Shown: positions 8,265-17,756 of the stretch, one piece after another
Numbering within the stretch: position 1 is the first letter of the stretch
Layout of the letters: each line of letters begins with the position of its first letter
Source of the DNA: RGIG5612 sp045598285
GTDB lineage: Bacteria > Bacillota > Clostridia > Lachnospirales > Lachnospiraceae
Assembly: GCA_045598285.1 (NCBI GenBank)
Contig: JAZLLU010000011.1
Span: 42,928 to 106,927, forward strand
Reading direction: 5' to 3'
Length of the DNA stretch: 64,000 nucleotides
Translations under genes and position numbers: made by a program
Notes under the pieces: generated by a model
Databases searched by the model: none
What the model was told of the DNA's origin: nothing
Seen by the model: the letters and a program-made list of their open reading frames with translations, nothing else

Positions 8265-9380
8265 ATGGATAATAGAAATAGTGTAAATAGAATATTATGC
8301 GTATTTTCCACTCTTGATAGAGGCGGGGCAGAATCAATGTGTATGAATTTATATAGACACATTGATAAAACAAAAGTACAGTTTGATTTTGTAAAACATA
8401 CACACGATATAGGCGCTTTTGAAAATGAAATAAAAGAATTAGGAGGAAATATATATGAAGCACCTAGGTACAAAGTGATTAATACTCTTAAATATCGTAA
8501 ATGGTGGAAAAAATTTTTTGAGAAACATCCAGAATATAATATTATACATGGACATTTTTTCACGATTGCTTCAGTTTTTTTAGATGAAGCTAAAAAAGCT
8601 AATAAGATTACAATAGGACACTCTCATTGTACTAATGCTTATAAAGTTGGAAATAATAGGTTAATAATCAATTCATTAAAACTTAGATTAATAAAAAATC
8701 TAAAAAAATATTCTGATTATTGTTTTGCATGTTCAAATGAAGCGGGGAAATGGATATTCAACAACAAAGAATTTATGGTTTTAAATAATGCAATTGATAC
8801 TGAATTATATAAATTCCAACCAGTAGTCAGACAACGAATAAGAGAAAAAATGAATATAGAAGAGAATTTTGTTGTCGGAACAGTTGGCAGAATTATGCAT
8901 CAAAAAAATCCAAATGGTATCATTGATATATTTATGGCTATAAAAGAAAAGCAGCCAAATGCTAAATTGATGTGGATCGGAAAAGGTCCAGGTAGTGAAA
9001 CAGTAGAAGCGAGAATTAAATCGTTAGGCATACAAGATAGTGTAATGATGATGGGTGTGCGTTCTGATGTAAATGAATTGTTGCAGGCAATGGATGTATT
9101 TATTTTCCCATCATTTTATGAAGGACTTGGTGTGTCCGCTGTTGAAGCGCAAACTGCGGGGTTGCAATGTTTTTGTAGTAATAAGATTCCAAAAGAAGTT
9201 GCCTTAACAAACAGATGCTATTTTCTTCCTTTAGGGCAACCAAACGAATGGGCTGATCAAATTCTTAATACAAAATGCGACCATATTGATACACAACAGC
9301 AAATTATTGATGCTGGCTATGATGTTCATCAGACATCTGAATGGTTACAAAATTTTTATCAAGAGATATCAGAAAAATAA
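8265..9380 (+). CDS. Glycosyltransferase family 4
   Basis: GT-B glycosyltransferase of 371 residues. STLDRGGAESMCMNLYRHI near the N-terminus is the usual glycine-rich loop. IIHGHFFTIAS and ITIGHSHCTNAY belong to the acceptor half. VVGTVGRIMHQKNP opens the donor half and FPSFYEGLGVSAVEAQTAGL carries the EX7E motif near 278-297. The GT1-group family is also called EpsF-like in Bacillus. It starts 3 bp after the epimerase and ends 1 bp before the next glycosyltransferase start. Sugar unknown. Confidence 0.9.
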   Translation: MDNRNSVNRILCVFSTLDRGGAESMCMNLYRHIDKTKVQFDFVKHTHDIGAFENEIKELGGNIYEAPRYKVINTLKYRKWWKKFFEKHPEYNIIHGHFFTIASVFLDEAKKANKITIGHSHCTNAYKVGNNRLIINSLKLRLIKNLKKYSDYCFACSNEAGKWIFNNKEFMVLNNAIDTELYKFQPVVRQRIREKMNIEENFVVGTVGRIMHQKNPNGIIDIFMAIKEKQPNAKLMWIGKGPGSETVEARIKSLGIQDSVMMMGVRSDVNELLQAMDVFIFPSFYEGLGVSAVEAQTAGLQCFCSNKIPKEVALTNRCYFLPLGQPNEWADQILNTKCDHIDTQQQIIDAGYDVHQTSEWLQNFYQEISEK

Positions 9381-9381
9381 T

Positions 9382-10281
9382 ATGCCATTTTTAACAATTT
9401 TCACTCCAACATATAATAGGGCACATACATTAGTTAGAACTTATGAGTCTTTGCAAAAACAAACTTGTAAAGATTTCGAATGGTTTGTTATTGATGATGG
9501 ATCAACTGATAATACAAGAGAATTAGTTGAAAGTTGGATAAAAGATAATAATGATTTTGAAATAAAATATTATTATAAAGAAAATGGTGGATTGCATACT
9601 GCTTATAACACAGCAATTGAAAAAATGGAAAATTCTGTATTAGCTACATGCATTGATTCAGATGATTTTATGCCTGAAAATGCTGTAGAACTTATTAAAA
9701 ACAAATGGTTAGAAATAGGAAATGAAAATTATGGTGGAATTATTGGATTAGATTATTCGATTAATGGAGACCTAATTGGAGGATTAATGCCTGATATTAA
9801 ATCAATTAATCTTATTGAACATTCATTGGGTAATTATAATATTAAAAGAGGAGATAAAAAAATAGTAGTACGTACAGATTTATATAAAGAAGCTGCGCCA
9901 ATGAAAGTTTTTCCAGGAGAAAAAAATTTTAATCCACATTACATGGCACTTGAGATTAGTAAAAAATATGATTTTTTAGTGTTAAATGAAAATATTTGTT
10001 TCGTGGATTATCAACCAGGCGGAATGACAGATTCAATGTATAAGCAATACTATAATAGTCCAAATAGTTTTCTAGAAATTAGAAAGCAAACGTTATCATT
10101 TGATAATGTTAGTATAAAACACAAAATAAAAACATATATTCATATGGTTGCAGAAGCTCTGCTTGCAAAAAAATATCAATTAGTGTTCAGACAATCAAAA
10201 GAAAAATTAATAATGACGATGTGTACGATTCCAGGAATAGTATTATATTTTGTTATCCAAAGTAAAGGTAGAGAAAAATGA
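9382..10281 (+). CDS. Glycosyltransferase family 2
   Basis: Inverting GT-A glycosyltransferase, about 299 residues. TIFTPTYNRAHTLVRTYESL is the nucleotide-binding first strand, WFVIDDGSTDNT follows, and CIDSDDFMPE holds the DXD metal site. An in-frame ATG at 9286 lies inside the previous gene. I chose 9382 because the family motif begins right after it and the previous stop is at 9378-9380. The C-terminal 60 residues are longer than the minimal domain and weakly hydrophobic (TMCTIPGIVLYFVI). The gene overlaps the polymerase start by 4 bp. Confidence 0.9.
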   Translation: MPFLTIFTPTYNRAHTLVRTYESLQKQTCKDFEWFVIDDGSTDNTRELVESWIKDNNDFEIKYYYKENGGLHTAYNTAIEKMENSVLATCIDSDDFMPENAVELIKNKWLEIGNENYGGIIGLDYSINGDLIGGLMPDIKSINLIEHSLGNYNIKRGDKKIVVRTDLYKEAAPMKVFPGEKNFNPHYMALEISKKYDFLVLNENICFVDYQPGGMTDSMYKQYYNSPNSFLEIRKQTLSFDNVSIKHKIKTYIHMVAEALLAKKYQLVFRQSKEKLIMTMCTIPGIVLYFVIQSKGREK

Positions 10282-11390
10282 TAATATATGTATGTATAAC
10301 ACTTTGGATAATATTAATAAGTGGTCTTTGTTCAAGGGTATTTAAGTTTGATGAAATAGAACATCACTACGTTATAAGACCAAGTTGGATTCATGCTTTT
10401 TTGGCTATGGGACCAGTTGTTTTTTTTATTGGTCTTAGAAGTGCTGGCGCTGACACGGAGACATATATTGGTGGATTTAATAAATTGCCAGCAGGATTCA
10501 ATGCATTATTTTCATCCAACTCATACAAGGATACTTCAGAATATCTTTTTAAGGCATTTGGAATATTATGCAAAACAATAACCAGAGATTATCATTTCTA
10601 TATATTTTTAATTGCATTAATAACAGGAATATTAATTGCAATTACCTTGAGAAATAATACCGAATATTTTGGGACTGCAATGATTTTGTTTATGCTAACA
10701 GGCATGTACACTTGGATGATAAATGGAATAAGACAGTTTTTAGCAGTAGCAATAATATTTGCTGGAATTAAATTAATAGAAAAAAAGAAATGGCTTGCTT
10801 ATATCGCTATAGTGGCGATAGCATTTTTTATTCATAATTCTGCTATTGTTATGGTACCGGTTGTATTTTTAGTACAGGGAAAAGCATGGAACAAAAAAAC
10901 AATTTTAGTACTTTTATTATGTATAGCAGCAGTTTTGTTTGTAAATGAATTTGTTAGAATTCTCGGAAATGTAACAGATGGTACGGTATTTGATGGTTAT
11001 GCAGACAACTTAGGTGAGTATGGTGGATCAAATATTATTAGAACTATTATATTTGCAATACCACCAGCATTAGCTTTAATAGGTAGAAAACAAGTAGATG
11101 AAAGAGCTCCAAAAATAATTCATATTTGTGTAAACATGTCTATTATTTGTGTTGGAATTTCTTTGATTGCAAACTTTACAAGTGGCATATTGATTGGGAG
11201 ATTGCCAATATATTTTTCTGTTTTTAATCTTATTCTTTTGCCGTGGCTCGTTAATGAAGTCTATAAAGAAAATAAAATTATTAAGATTACTATGTTTGTT
11301 TGCTATGGAATTCTCTTCTTCTTGGAATGCAATTCCTATTATTATAGCAATTTACTTTTTGGTGGTCATATACTCCCAGCGTGGTTTTAA
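10278..11390 (+). CDS. EpsG-family O-antigen/capsule polymerase (Wzy role)
   Basis: Polytopic membrane protein (370 aa, roughly ten hydrophobic segments) with the EpsG-family pattern: FFIGLRSAGADTETYIGGFNKLP near residues 50-72 and MINGIRQFLAVAIIFAGIKLI near 148-168. This family joins flipped repeat units on the outer membrane face in Wzy-type pathways. It is the only polymerase candidate of region 1, and together with the flippase at 17757 defines the locus as Wzx/Wzy-dependent. ATGA overlap with the previous gene. Confidence 0.87.
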   Translation: MIIYVCITLWIILISGLCSRVFKFDEIEHHYVIRPSWIHAFLAMGPVVFFIGLRSAGADTETYIGGFNKLPAGFNALFSSNSYKDTSEYLFKAFGILCKTITRDYHFYIFLIALITGILIAITLRNNTEYFGTAMILFMLTGMYTWMINGIRQFLAVAIIFAGIKLIEKKKWLAYIAIVAIAFFIHNSAIVMVPVVFLVQGKAWNKKTILVLLLCIAAVLFVNEFVRILGNVTDGTVFDGYADNLGEYGGSNIIRTIIFAIPPALALIGRKQVDERAPKIIHICVNMSIICVGISLIANFTSGILIGRLPIYFSVFNLILLPWLVNEVYKENKIIKITMFVCYGILFFLECNSYYYSNLLFGGHILPAWF

Positions 11391-11393
11391 TAG

Positions 11394-12518
11394 ATGAATA
11401 GAGTAAAAATTTTATTTTTGATACATGATTTAGGACAAGGTGGAGCTGAAAAGGTTCTTGTAAATCTTGTCAATAATATGGATGCCACAAAATTTGATAT
11501 TACAGTTATGAGCTTATTTGGTGGCGGGGTTAATGAACAATTTTTAAAGCCTAATATAAAGTATAAAACGGTTTTTAAGAAAACATTTCCAGGCAATAGC
11601 AAGATAATGAAGGTATTATCACCAAAGGCACTACACAACTTATTTATTAAAGATAAATATGATATAGAAGTATCTTATTTAGAAGGACCATCTGCAAGAA
11701 TTATTAGTGGGTGTAATAATAAGGATGCTAAATTAGTTTGTTGGATTCATTCCACTCAACATGCAGAACAAAAATCATCAAGTTCTTTTAGAACTTATAA
11801 TGAATCTAATAATTGTTATAAAAAGTTTAATAAAATAATTACAGTATCAGATTTTGTGAAAGAATCATTTAATACAATATACCCTGAAATTACTAATATT
11901 GAAACATTATATAATGTCTTAGAGTCAGACAAAATATTAAAATTAAAAGAAGAATCTGTAGAGTGTTTTAACGAGAATGAATTCAATATTATTGCCGTAG
12001 GAAAAATAGAAAAAAACAAGGGCGTTGATAAAATGGCAAGGATATTAAAACGACTAAGAGATGAAAAATATTCAGTACATTGGTATGCATTAGGGAAAGG
12101 ATCTTATAAAAACACACTTGAAGTATATCTTAAAGAAAATAAGCTTGAAAATTATTTTACATTTTTAGGCTATCAAACCAATCCATATAAATATGTTGCT
12201 AAAAGTGATTTGTTTGTATGCGCAAGTAATTCAGAAGGATTTTCAACAGCTGCAACGGAAGCATTAATCGTCGGCACACCAGTAATTACAACTCCAGTTT
12301 CTGGTATGGAAGAGATGCTAGGAAAGAATAATGAATATGGAATGATTTCTGAAATGTCAGAAGATTCATTATATGGAGGAATAAAAAAATTATTAGATAA
12401 TTCTGAATTATTAAAACACTATAAAGAAAAAGCAAAAGAAAGAGGAAAAATGTTTTCAACAGAAAAGACAGTTGAAGGAGTTGAAAATATGTTGCTAACT
12501 TTAATGGAGAATGGGTGA
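11394..12518 (+). CDS. Glycosyltransferase family 4
   Basis: GT-B glycosyltransferase, 374 residues. LIHDLGQGGAEKVLVNLVNNM is the N-terminal loop. VCWIHSTQHAEQ and KIITVSDFVKESF lie in the acceptor half, NIIAVGKIEKNKGVDKM opens the donor half, and CASNSEGFSTAATEALIVGTPV has the EX7E pair near 280-300. It follows the polymerase after 3 bp and its stop abuts the next ATG. A specific sugar cannot be read. Confidence 0.9.
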   Translation: MNRVKILFLIHDLGQGGAEKVLVNLVNNMDATKFDITVMSLFGGGVNEQFLKPNIKYKTVFKKTFPGNSKIMKVLSPKALHNLFIKDKYDIEVSYLEGPSARIISGCNNKDAKLVCWIHSTQHAEQKSSSSFRTYNESNNCYKKFNKIITVSDFVKESFNTIYPEITNIETLYNVLESDKILKLKEESVECFNENEFNIIAVGKIEKNKGVDKMARILKRLRDEKYSVHWYALGKGSYKNTLEVYLKENKLENYFTFLGYQTNPYKYVAKSDLFVCASNSEGFSTAATEALIVGTPVITTPVSGMEEMLGKNNEYGMISEMSEDSLYGGIKKLLDNSELLKHYKEKAKERGKMFSTEKTVEGVENMLLTLMENG

Positions 12519-13601
12519 ATGAATACAAAAGAAGTTTCGGTAATTATACCTGTTTATAATGGCGAAAAATATATTGATAGATGTTTAAGAAGGCTTTTAA
12601 GACAAAAAGATGTTGATTTTGAAGTCTTACTTATTCTTAACGGATGTACAGACAATTCGGAAGAAAAATGTAAACAGTGGGCAAAAAAAGATAGTAGAGT
12701 AAGGGTATTTAAAAATAAAGAAGCTGGAACATCATTGGCAAGGAAAAGAGGAGTCGAGGAAGCAGAAAGTATTTATACAGTATTTTGCGATATTGATGAT
12801 TATTATGTCAATGATTATGCATTATCAAACATGGCTAAAGCAATTGTTGAAGATGGTACAGATATATGCCAGTTTGGGCATTTAGTTAATCAATACGGTT
12901 ATTGTTTTAAGAAAAAACATTTTGCTTTTGAAAAGGATATAAAGTTTAGAAAAAAAGAACTTTTAGAAGGTCCAATAATAGGCGCAGTTTTAGGTAGGAA
13001 AGGAATCTTTGAGGGTTCGGTTTGGTCCAAAATTTATAAAACAAATATTCTTAAAAATGCAGTAAAAAATATTAAAGATGCATTAACACAGCAAGAAGAT
13101 TTACATCTTAATGCATTCGTATTTTCAGATGAATTGGTTCAGTCGGCATCGTGCAGAAAAGAAGTATATTATGTTTATAATACTGGAACTGGAGTCTCTT
13201 CTAAAAAAGATACAATGATTAATTTGTTAAGAGACTATAATGTGATAAAAAAAGATATTTATTCAAGATATAAAGATTTAGATGTAAAGGAAGAGTTTTT
13301 CTTACGATTATGGTCCGAAACGGTCTATTGTTATAGAGCTTTTGTTTTTAGTCAATTGCAAAATAAGATAGATGAAGAAGAAATACTTGAAAATATTAAA
13401 GAAATAGAACGCTATGAATATATTAGTATGGCAAAAGAATATTACAAACAATATTTTGGACCAGAACGAAATGAGTATATAGAGTTTATTTGCTCTGATT
13501 ATTCGCCAGAAGAATACTTAGAGTATTGTAAAAAAACACTACCTAAATTAACGGCAAAACAAAAACTTAAAAAAATAGTGAAAAAGGTATTAGTAAAATG
13601 A
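12519..13601 (+). CDS. Glycosyltransferase family 2
   Basis: GT-A glycosyltransferase of 360 residues. The core is SVIIPVYNGEKYIDRCLRRL, LLILNGCTDNSEEKC and the DXD-like site CDIDDYYVND near 90-100. The usual VDDGSTD strand is replaced by LNGCTDN, which is a real variant but still fits the fold. The remaining 200 residues are helical and charged (possible acceptor or membrane-surface contact). It overlaps the acyltransferase gene by 4 bp. Confidence 0.87.
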   Translation: MNTKEVSVIIPVYNGEKYIDRCLRRLLRQKDVDFEVLLILNGCTDNSEEKCKQWAKKDSRVRVFKNKEAGTSLARKRGVEEAESIYTVFCDIDDYYVNDYALSNMAKAIVEDGTDICQFGHLVNQYGYCFKKKHFAFEKDIKFRKKELLEGPIIGAVLGRKGIFEGSVWSKIYKTNILKNAVKNIKDALTQQEDLHLNAFVFSDELVQSASCRKEVYYVYNTGTGVSSKKDTMINLLRDYNVIKKDIYSRYKDLDVKEEFFLRLWSETVYCYRAFVFSQLQNKIDEEEILENIKEIERYEYISMAKEYYKQYFGPERNEYIEFICSDYSPEEYLEYCKKTLPKLTAKQKLKKIVKKVLVK

Positions 13602-14137
13602 AAATAAAGGATATTATTTACCGTCTTCGTGGTGAAAGTTCAACAGAAAAGTTAATAAAGCAAGGAATGAAAGTTGGTAAGAACTTTGAAAGAATGAATA
13701 ATGTTCTTATTGATGATTCGCATGCTTGGTTAATAGAAATAGGAGATAATGTTACATTAGCTCCAAGAGTTCATATATTAGCTCATGATGCTAGCACTAA
13801 GAAATTCTTGGGTTATACAAAAATAGGAAATGTAAAAATAGGTAATAATGTATTTATAGGAGCAGAAACGGTAATATTACCAGGAGTAACAATAGGAAAT
13901 AATGTTATTGTTGGTGTTAACAGTACAGTAACAAAAGATATACCGGATAATTCAGTTTATGTTGGTTCTCCTGCTAAATTATTATGTTCATTAGAGGAGT
14001 ACCTAGAAAAAGAAAAAAATAATATGTTAACTCATCCAGTATATGGAGAAGAATATACTCTTTCTAAAAACATAACAAAAGAAATGAAAGAAAAACAAAA
14101 AGAAGAATTAAAAAATGGTAAAGGATTTGTAGTATGA
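13598..14137 (+). CDS. Hexapeptide-repeat acyltransferase
   Basis: Left-handed beta-helix O-acetyltransferase of the serine/maltose acetyltransferase type (179 aa). Hexapeptide turns are visible from IEIGDNVTLAP through KIGNVKIGNNVFIGAETVILPGVTIGNNVIVGVNSTVTKDIPDNSVYVGSPAKLL. The His in VHILAHDAST is the likely catalytic base. The C-terminal 35 residues are a charged Lys/Glu helix. It probably acetylates a sugar of the repeat unit. ATGA overlaps on both sides place it firmly in the operon. Confidence 0.88.
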   Translation: MKIKDIIYRLRGESSTEKLIKQGMKVGKNFERMNNVLIDDSHAWLIEIGDNVTLAPRVHILAHDASTKKFLGYTKIGNVKIGNNVFIGAETVILPGVTIGNNVIVGVNSTVTKDIPDNSVYVGSPAKLLCSLEEYLEKEKNNMLTHPVYGEEYTLSKNITKEMKEKQKEELKNGKGFVV

Positions 14138-15141
14138 CAGATACTCCATTAATCTCAATTATTATTCCATGCTACAACTTAGAAGATTATATTAGAAAAA
14201 CTCTGCAGTCTGTTCTTGAACAGACTTATTTAAATTTGGAAATTATTTTAGTAGATGATGGCTCTACGGACAAAACAGCTGAAATAATAGATGAATTAAA
14301 AGAAAAAGATAGTCGAATAAAAGTCATACATAAAGAAAATGGTGGTGTTACATCAGCAAGACTAGAAGGCATAAAAATTGCAACAGGAGAATGGATTGGT
14401 TTTGTTGATGGTGATGATTATGTAGAGCCGGAAATGTATGAAAAGTTGTTACAAAATGCCGTCAAATATAATGCTGACATTTCCCATTGTGGTTATCAAA
14501 TGGTATTCCCTAGTAGAGTTGATTATTATTACAACACAGAAAAAATCATTTGCCAAGACAATGTAACAGGGATTGAAGATTTGTTGAACGGAAAATTTGT
14601 TGAGCCAGCGTTAGGAAACAAACTTTATCATAAGTTTTTGTTCCCGAACGTGCTACGGCAAATGAAAAAATATGTTCACATAGAAGAAAATGAAGATTTA
14701 TTAATGAACTACTTTTTGTTTTTTAATGCAAAACAATCAATTTTTGAAGATGTTTGTTATTATCATTATGTTCTTAGAAAAGGTTCTGCGACAACAGGCA
14801 CTTTAAGTGCTAAAAAACATAATGATGTATTGGAAGTTTTACAAATAATAAAAAAAGAAAACAAAAATAATGATATTGAGAAGATAATAGATTGTAGATT
14901 AACTGCAAAACAAATTAATATATTAGCATTGAAGATTGATAAAAACGATAGTGAATTTATCGAACTAAAGAATAATAGTAAAAAAGAACTTAAGAATTCG
15001 TTGCCATTATTAAACAGGGGAGAAAATAAAAGATTATTGTTTATGGCAAAATTAGTGATTTTTTCCCCACCAATATATAATCTTATACATTCTATATATA
15101 GCAAGATAAAAGGTACTAAATATAAGTATAATATTGAATAA
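14134..15141 (+). CDS. Glycosyltransferase family 2
   Basis: Canonical GT-A capsule glycosyltransferase of 335 residues. ISIIIPCYNLEDYIRKTLQSVLEQTY, IILVDDGSTDKT and ENGGVTSARLEGI are the first strands. FVDGDDYVEPEMYEKLL holds the DXD metal site near 90. The domain after about residue 200 is variable, as expected for acceptor choice. It is coupled to the acyltransferase by ATGA and to the next gene by TAATG. Confidence 0.9.
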   Translation: MTDTPLISIIIPCYNLEDYIRKTLQSVLEQTYLNLEIILVDDGSTDKTAEIIDELKEKDSRIKVIHKENGGVTSARLEGIKIATGEWIGFVDGDDYVEPEMYEKLLQNAVKYNADISHCGYQMVFPSRVDYYYNTEKIICQDNVTGIEDLLNGKFVEPALGNKLYHKFLFPNVLRQMKKYVHIEENEDLLMNYFLFFNAKQSIFEDVCYYHYVLRKGSATTGTLSAKKHNDVLEVLQIIKKENKNNDIEKIIDCRLTAKQINILALKIDKNDSEFIELKNNSKKELKNSLPLLNRGENKRLLFMAKLVIFSPPIYNLIHSIYSKIKGTKYKYNIE

Positions 15142-15989
15142 TGAATATTAAAGAAAAACATTGGAAAATATATTATAGAAAGCGAGTAAACGGCCATACA
15201 ATATTGGATAATATAATAATGCCTTTTTACGAAGTGCCAGAATATAAAGACGGCTGGGCAGCAGATCCCTTCGTTTTTGAATATAATAACAAACTATATA
15301 TATTTGCGGAATTATTTTCTTATAAAGAAGGCCATGGGAATATAGGATATTGCTGTTTAGAAAATGATAAATTTAGTAATTGGAAAATAATAATTTCAAA
15401 CGGAACGCATTTTTCTTATCCGAATATTTTTGCAAAAGATAATGATATCTATATTATGCCTGAAAACTGTGCTGGTAAAAAAATCGCATTATATAAAGCA
15501 ACGGATTTCCCAAACGAATGGAAAGAAATTCAGCCATTGTACAAAGAAGAATATTTAACCGATTCTACATTTTTAGATGAAAATAGTATTATTACATATT
15601 CAGTTAAACCAAATGAATATAAATTAATATTATTAAAAGAAAATAAAATAATTGATTCGGTAAAAGATGAAACACAAAAAATGAGGCCAGCAGGCAAGAT
15701 TTTCAAGGACAAAGATAAAATCTATAGACCGGCTCAGGACTGTGAACATAGTTATGGCGAAGCATTAATTATAAATGAGTTAACAATAAATAATGACAAA
15801 CTCCCATCAGAAAAAATGGTGATACAAATAAATGCTGATGAAATAAAATTAGATAAAGCAAAAGGAAAAAGAATTGGCATACACACATATAATTGTACTG
15901 AAAATTTTGAAGTTGTAGATGTATTGTTTGAAACTTTTAATCTAAAATATTTGGGTATTCGTTTATGCAAAAAAATAAAGACGAGATAA
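15141..15989 (+). CDS. Beta-propeller protein resembling glucosamine-IPC transferase N-domain
   Basis: 282 residues matching the five-bladed propeller domain found in front of plant GINT1-type transferases and in bacterial capsule loci. Landmarks are GWAADPFVFEYNNKLYIFAELFSYKEGHGNIGY near 33-62, HFSYPNIFAKDNDIYIMPENC near 88-108 and MRPAGKIFKDKDKIYRPAQDCEHSYGEAL near 175-203. The fold is related to GH43-like propellers. No full glycosyltransferase domain follows, so it may act alone or with the LicD protein whose gene overlaps it by 25 bp. The biochemical role is not established. Confidence 0.72.
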   Translation: MNIKEKHWKIYYRKRVNGHTILDNIIMPFYEVPEYKDGWAADPFVFEYNNKLYIFAELFSYKEGHGNIGYCCLENDKFSNWKIIISNGTHFSYPNIFAKDNDIYIMPENCAGKKIALYKATDFPNEWKEIQPLYKEEYLTDSTFLDENSIITYSVKPNEYKLILLKENKIIDSVKDETQKMRPAGKIFKDKDKIYRPAQDCEHSYGEALIINELTINNDKLPSEKMVIQINADEIKLDKAKGKRIGIHTYNCTENFEVVDVLFETFNLKYLGIRLCKKIKTR

Positions 15990-16819
15990 TTGACAAAGAT
16001 TATTTACCAAAATTACATAAAGAAATGTTGGTAATCTATGACGAAATAGAACGGATATGTAATAAAAACGGTCTTGATTATTTTGTTGTAGGTGGAACAT
16101 TATTAGGTACAGTTTTATGGAAAGATTATATTCCTTGGGATGATGATTTAGATATTGCAATGCCAAGGGATGATTATGATAGATTTATTAAACTTTGCGA
16201 AACTGAATTAGATGAAAGGTTTTTCTTGCATCATACAACGACGGATGATGATTATTGGCTTCCATTTGCAAAGTTAAGGCTAAATAGTACTATTTTTCTA
16301 GAAGAAAAAAGAAAAAATGTAAAGTCACATGCAGGAATATATGTTGATATTTTTCCGTTTGACTACGCATCATCTAAAAATGGGATATTACATAGGATTA
16401 AATGGAGATGGATGACATGGATTAATAATCATATTAACTGCAGAGTTACGGGAAAGAGAGTTGTATCTAAAAGCGCAATTATATTAGAACCAATCTTTAA
16501 AATAAAAAATGTAAAACAATTGTCATTGCATCGAGATAAAGTTATGAGATCGTTTGATATAGGAGATAGGAAGTATTTTGTAGATTTAGCCGGTGGACGT
16601 GTACTTGATAATTCGTATTTCAATATAGAGGATTATTATCCAATAAAGAAAATGCCTTTTGGAGATAAATTAGTAAATACACCATCAAATCCAGAAAAAT
16701 ATCTATTACAACTTTACACTGAAAAATATAAAATCATTCCACCAAAAGAGCAGCAAATAACACATGAACCACTTTTAGTAAGATTTACTGATGGGACAGA
16801 ATATAAGTTCAATGAATGA
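15965..16819 (+). CDS. LicD-family phosphotransferase
   Basis: LicD/nucleotidyltransferase-fold enzyme that transfers phosphocholine or another phospho-group to a glycan. DYFVVGGTLLGTVLWKDYIPWDDDLDIAMPRDDY (36-69) carries the GG and the DDDLD metal motif that define the family. The 284 aa length is normal. The start lies 25 bp inside the upstream gene; no clear Shine-Dalgarno distinguishes it. The group transferred is not known: no licA/licC-type choline activation gene is in the window, so phosphocholine is not assured. Confidence 0.9.
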   Translation: MQKNKDEIIDKDYLPKLHKEMLVIYDEIERICNKNGLDYFVVGGTLLGTVLWKDYIPWDDDLDIAMPRDDYDRFIKLCETELDERFFLHHTTTDDDYWLPFAKLRLNSTIFLEEKRKNVKSHAGIYVDIFPFDYASSKNGILHRIKWRWMTWINNHINCRVTGKRVVSKSAIILEPIFKIKNVKQLSLHRDKVMRSFDIGDRKYFVDLAGGRVLDNSYFNIEDYYPIKKMPFGDKLVNTPSNPEKYLLQLYTEKYKIIPPKEQQITHEPLLVRFTDGTEYKFNE

Positions 16820-17747
16820 GATGATAAGTGAAAAATCAAATAAAAATGAATTAATTAGTGTAATTGTACCAATTTATAATGTGGTGGATTATTTAGATAG
16901 ATGTATTAATTCAATAATTAACCAAACCTACACAAATATAGAAATAATTGTAGTTGATGATGGATCGACAGATGGTTCATTTGAAAAAATAAATAAATTT
17001 AAGGAAGTTGATGAGAGAGTCATTGTTATTAAAAAAGAAAATGGGGGGGTTAGTTCAGCAAGAAACGAGGGATTAAAAATTGCTAGTGGAGAATATATTG
17101 GATTTGTAGATGCGGATGATTATATTCACCCATTAATGTTTGAAAAACTCATGAATGCAATGATAAATAATGATGTTGAACTATCCTGCTGCTTAGCAGA
17201 ATCATTTAGTATTAGACCAAACGCAGAGTATAATTGCGATAAGCAAGATGATATTGATTTATTATCAACAGAAGAATTTGTTGATAAATTGTTTGTATGG
17301 CCAAAGAATATTACTCAAAGCGTCTGGAATAAATTATATAAAAAAGAATTAATAAAAACTAATTTTAATGAAAATATTCATATGGGAGAGGATGCCTTGT
17401 TTTTAGTGGGGTATTGTCAAAATATTAGTAAAATTGCAGTAATAAATGAGAACTTATACTATGTATTTGAGCGTGAGAATAGCGCAATGAGAGACAACCC
17501 AGATAATCTTGCAGGGGGAATACCAGTAAGAGAAAAATTAATAGACATGGTAAAAACAATAAGTAAAAATTGTTTTTATTATGCTCAAGCAGATTTTTTG
17601 GATGCATGTTTGTATTATTTGCATTTAGAGAATATAAAAAAAATATTTGTTAATTATATTAAAAATAACAAACACCGTATTATTTTAAATCCAGTAATAA
17701 GATTAAAACTGAAATGTAAATATTTGATGGAATATATAAATAATTAA
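16812..17747 (+). CDS. Glycosyltransferase family 2 with internal G7 run
   Basis: GT-A glycosyltransferase. SVIVPIYNVVDYLDRCINSIINQTY, IIVVDDGSTDGS, ENGGVSSARNEGL and FVDADDYIHPLMFEKLM are all canonical. ATG starts at 16791, 16812 and 16821 are in frame. I use 16812, which gives an 8 bp overlap with LicD as is usual in this operon; the ribosome site is weak for all three. The codons for Asn-Gly-Gly-Val contain seven G in a row at 17043-17049. In such AT-rich DNA this is a candidate slippage site. Confidence 0.88.
   Translation: MNEMISEKSNKNELISVIVPIYNVVDYLDRCINSIINQTYTNIEIIVVDDGSTDGSFEKINKFKEVDERVIVIKKENGGVSSARNEGLKIASGEYIGFVDADDYIHPLMFEKLMNAMINNDVELSCCLAESFSIRPNAEYNCDKQDDIDLLSTEEFVDKLFVWPKNITQSVWNKLYKKELIKTNFNENIHMGEDALFLVGYCQNISKIAVINENLYYVFERENSAMRDNPDNLAGGIPVREKLIDMVKTISKNCFYYAQADFLDACLYYLHLENIKKIFVNYIKNNKHRIILNPVIRLKLKCKYLMEYINN
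17043..17049 (+). repeat. G7 homopolymer inside a glycosyltransferase gene
   Basis: Seven consecutive G on the coding strand, in frame as AAT GGG GGG GTT within the conserved ENGGVSSARN motif. A one-base change would shift the reading frame just after the nucleotide-binding motif. Synonymous Gly codons GGA or GGT are what neighbours use here. Confidence 0.95.
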
Positions 17748-17756
17748 AGATTAATA

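Noticed and set aside
8146..8563. Two overlapping minus-strand frames at the epimerase/glycosyltransferase junction
   Set aside because: Low-complexity Phe/Tyr/Leu-rich translations opposite real genes; no promoter or ribosome site.
9286..9381. N-terminal extension of the family 2 glycosyltransferase
   Set aside because: It lies inside the previous gene and adds no domain; the family motif begins right after ATG 9382.
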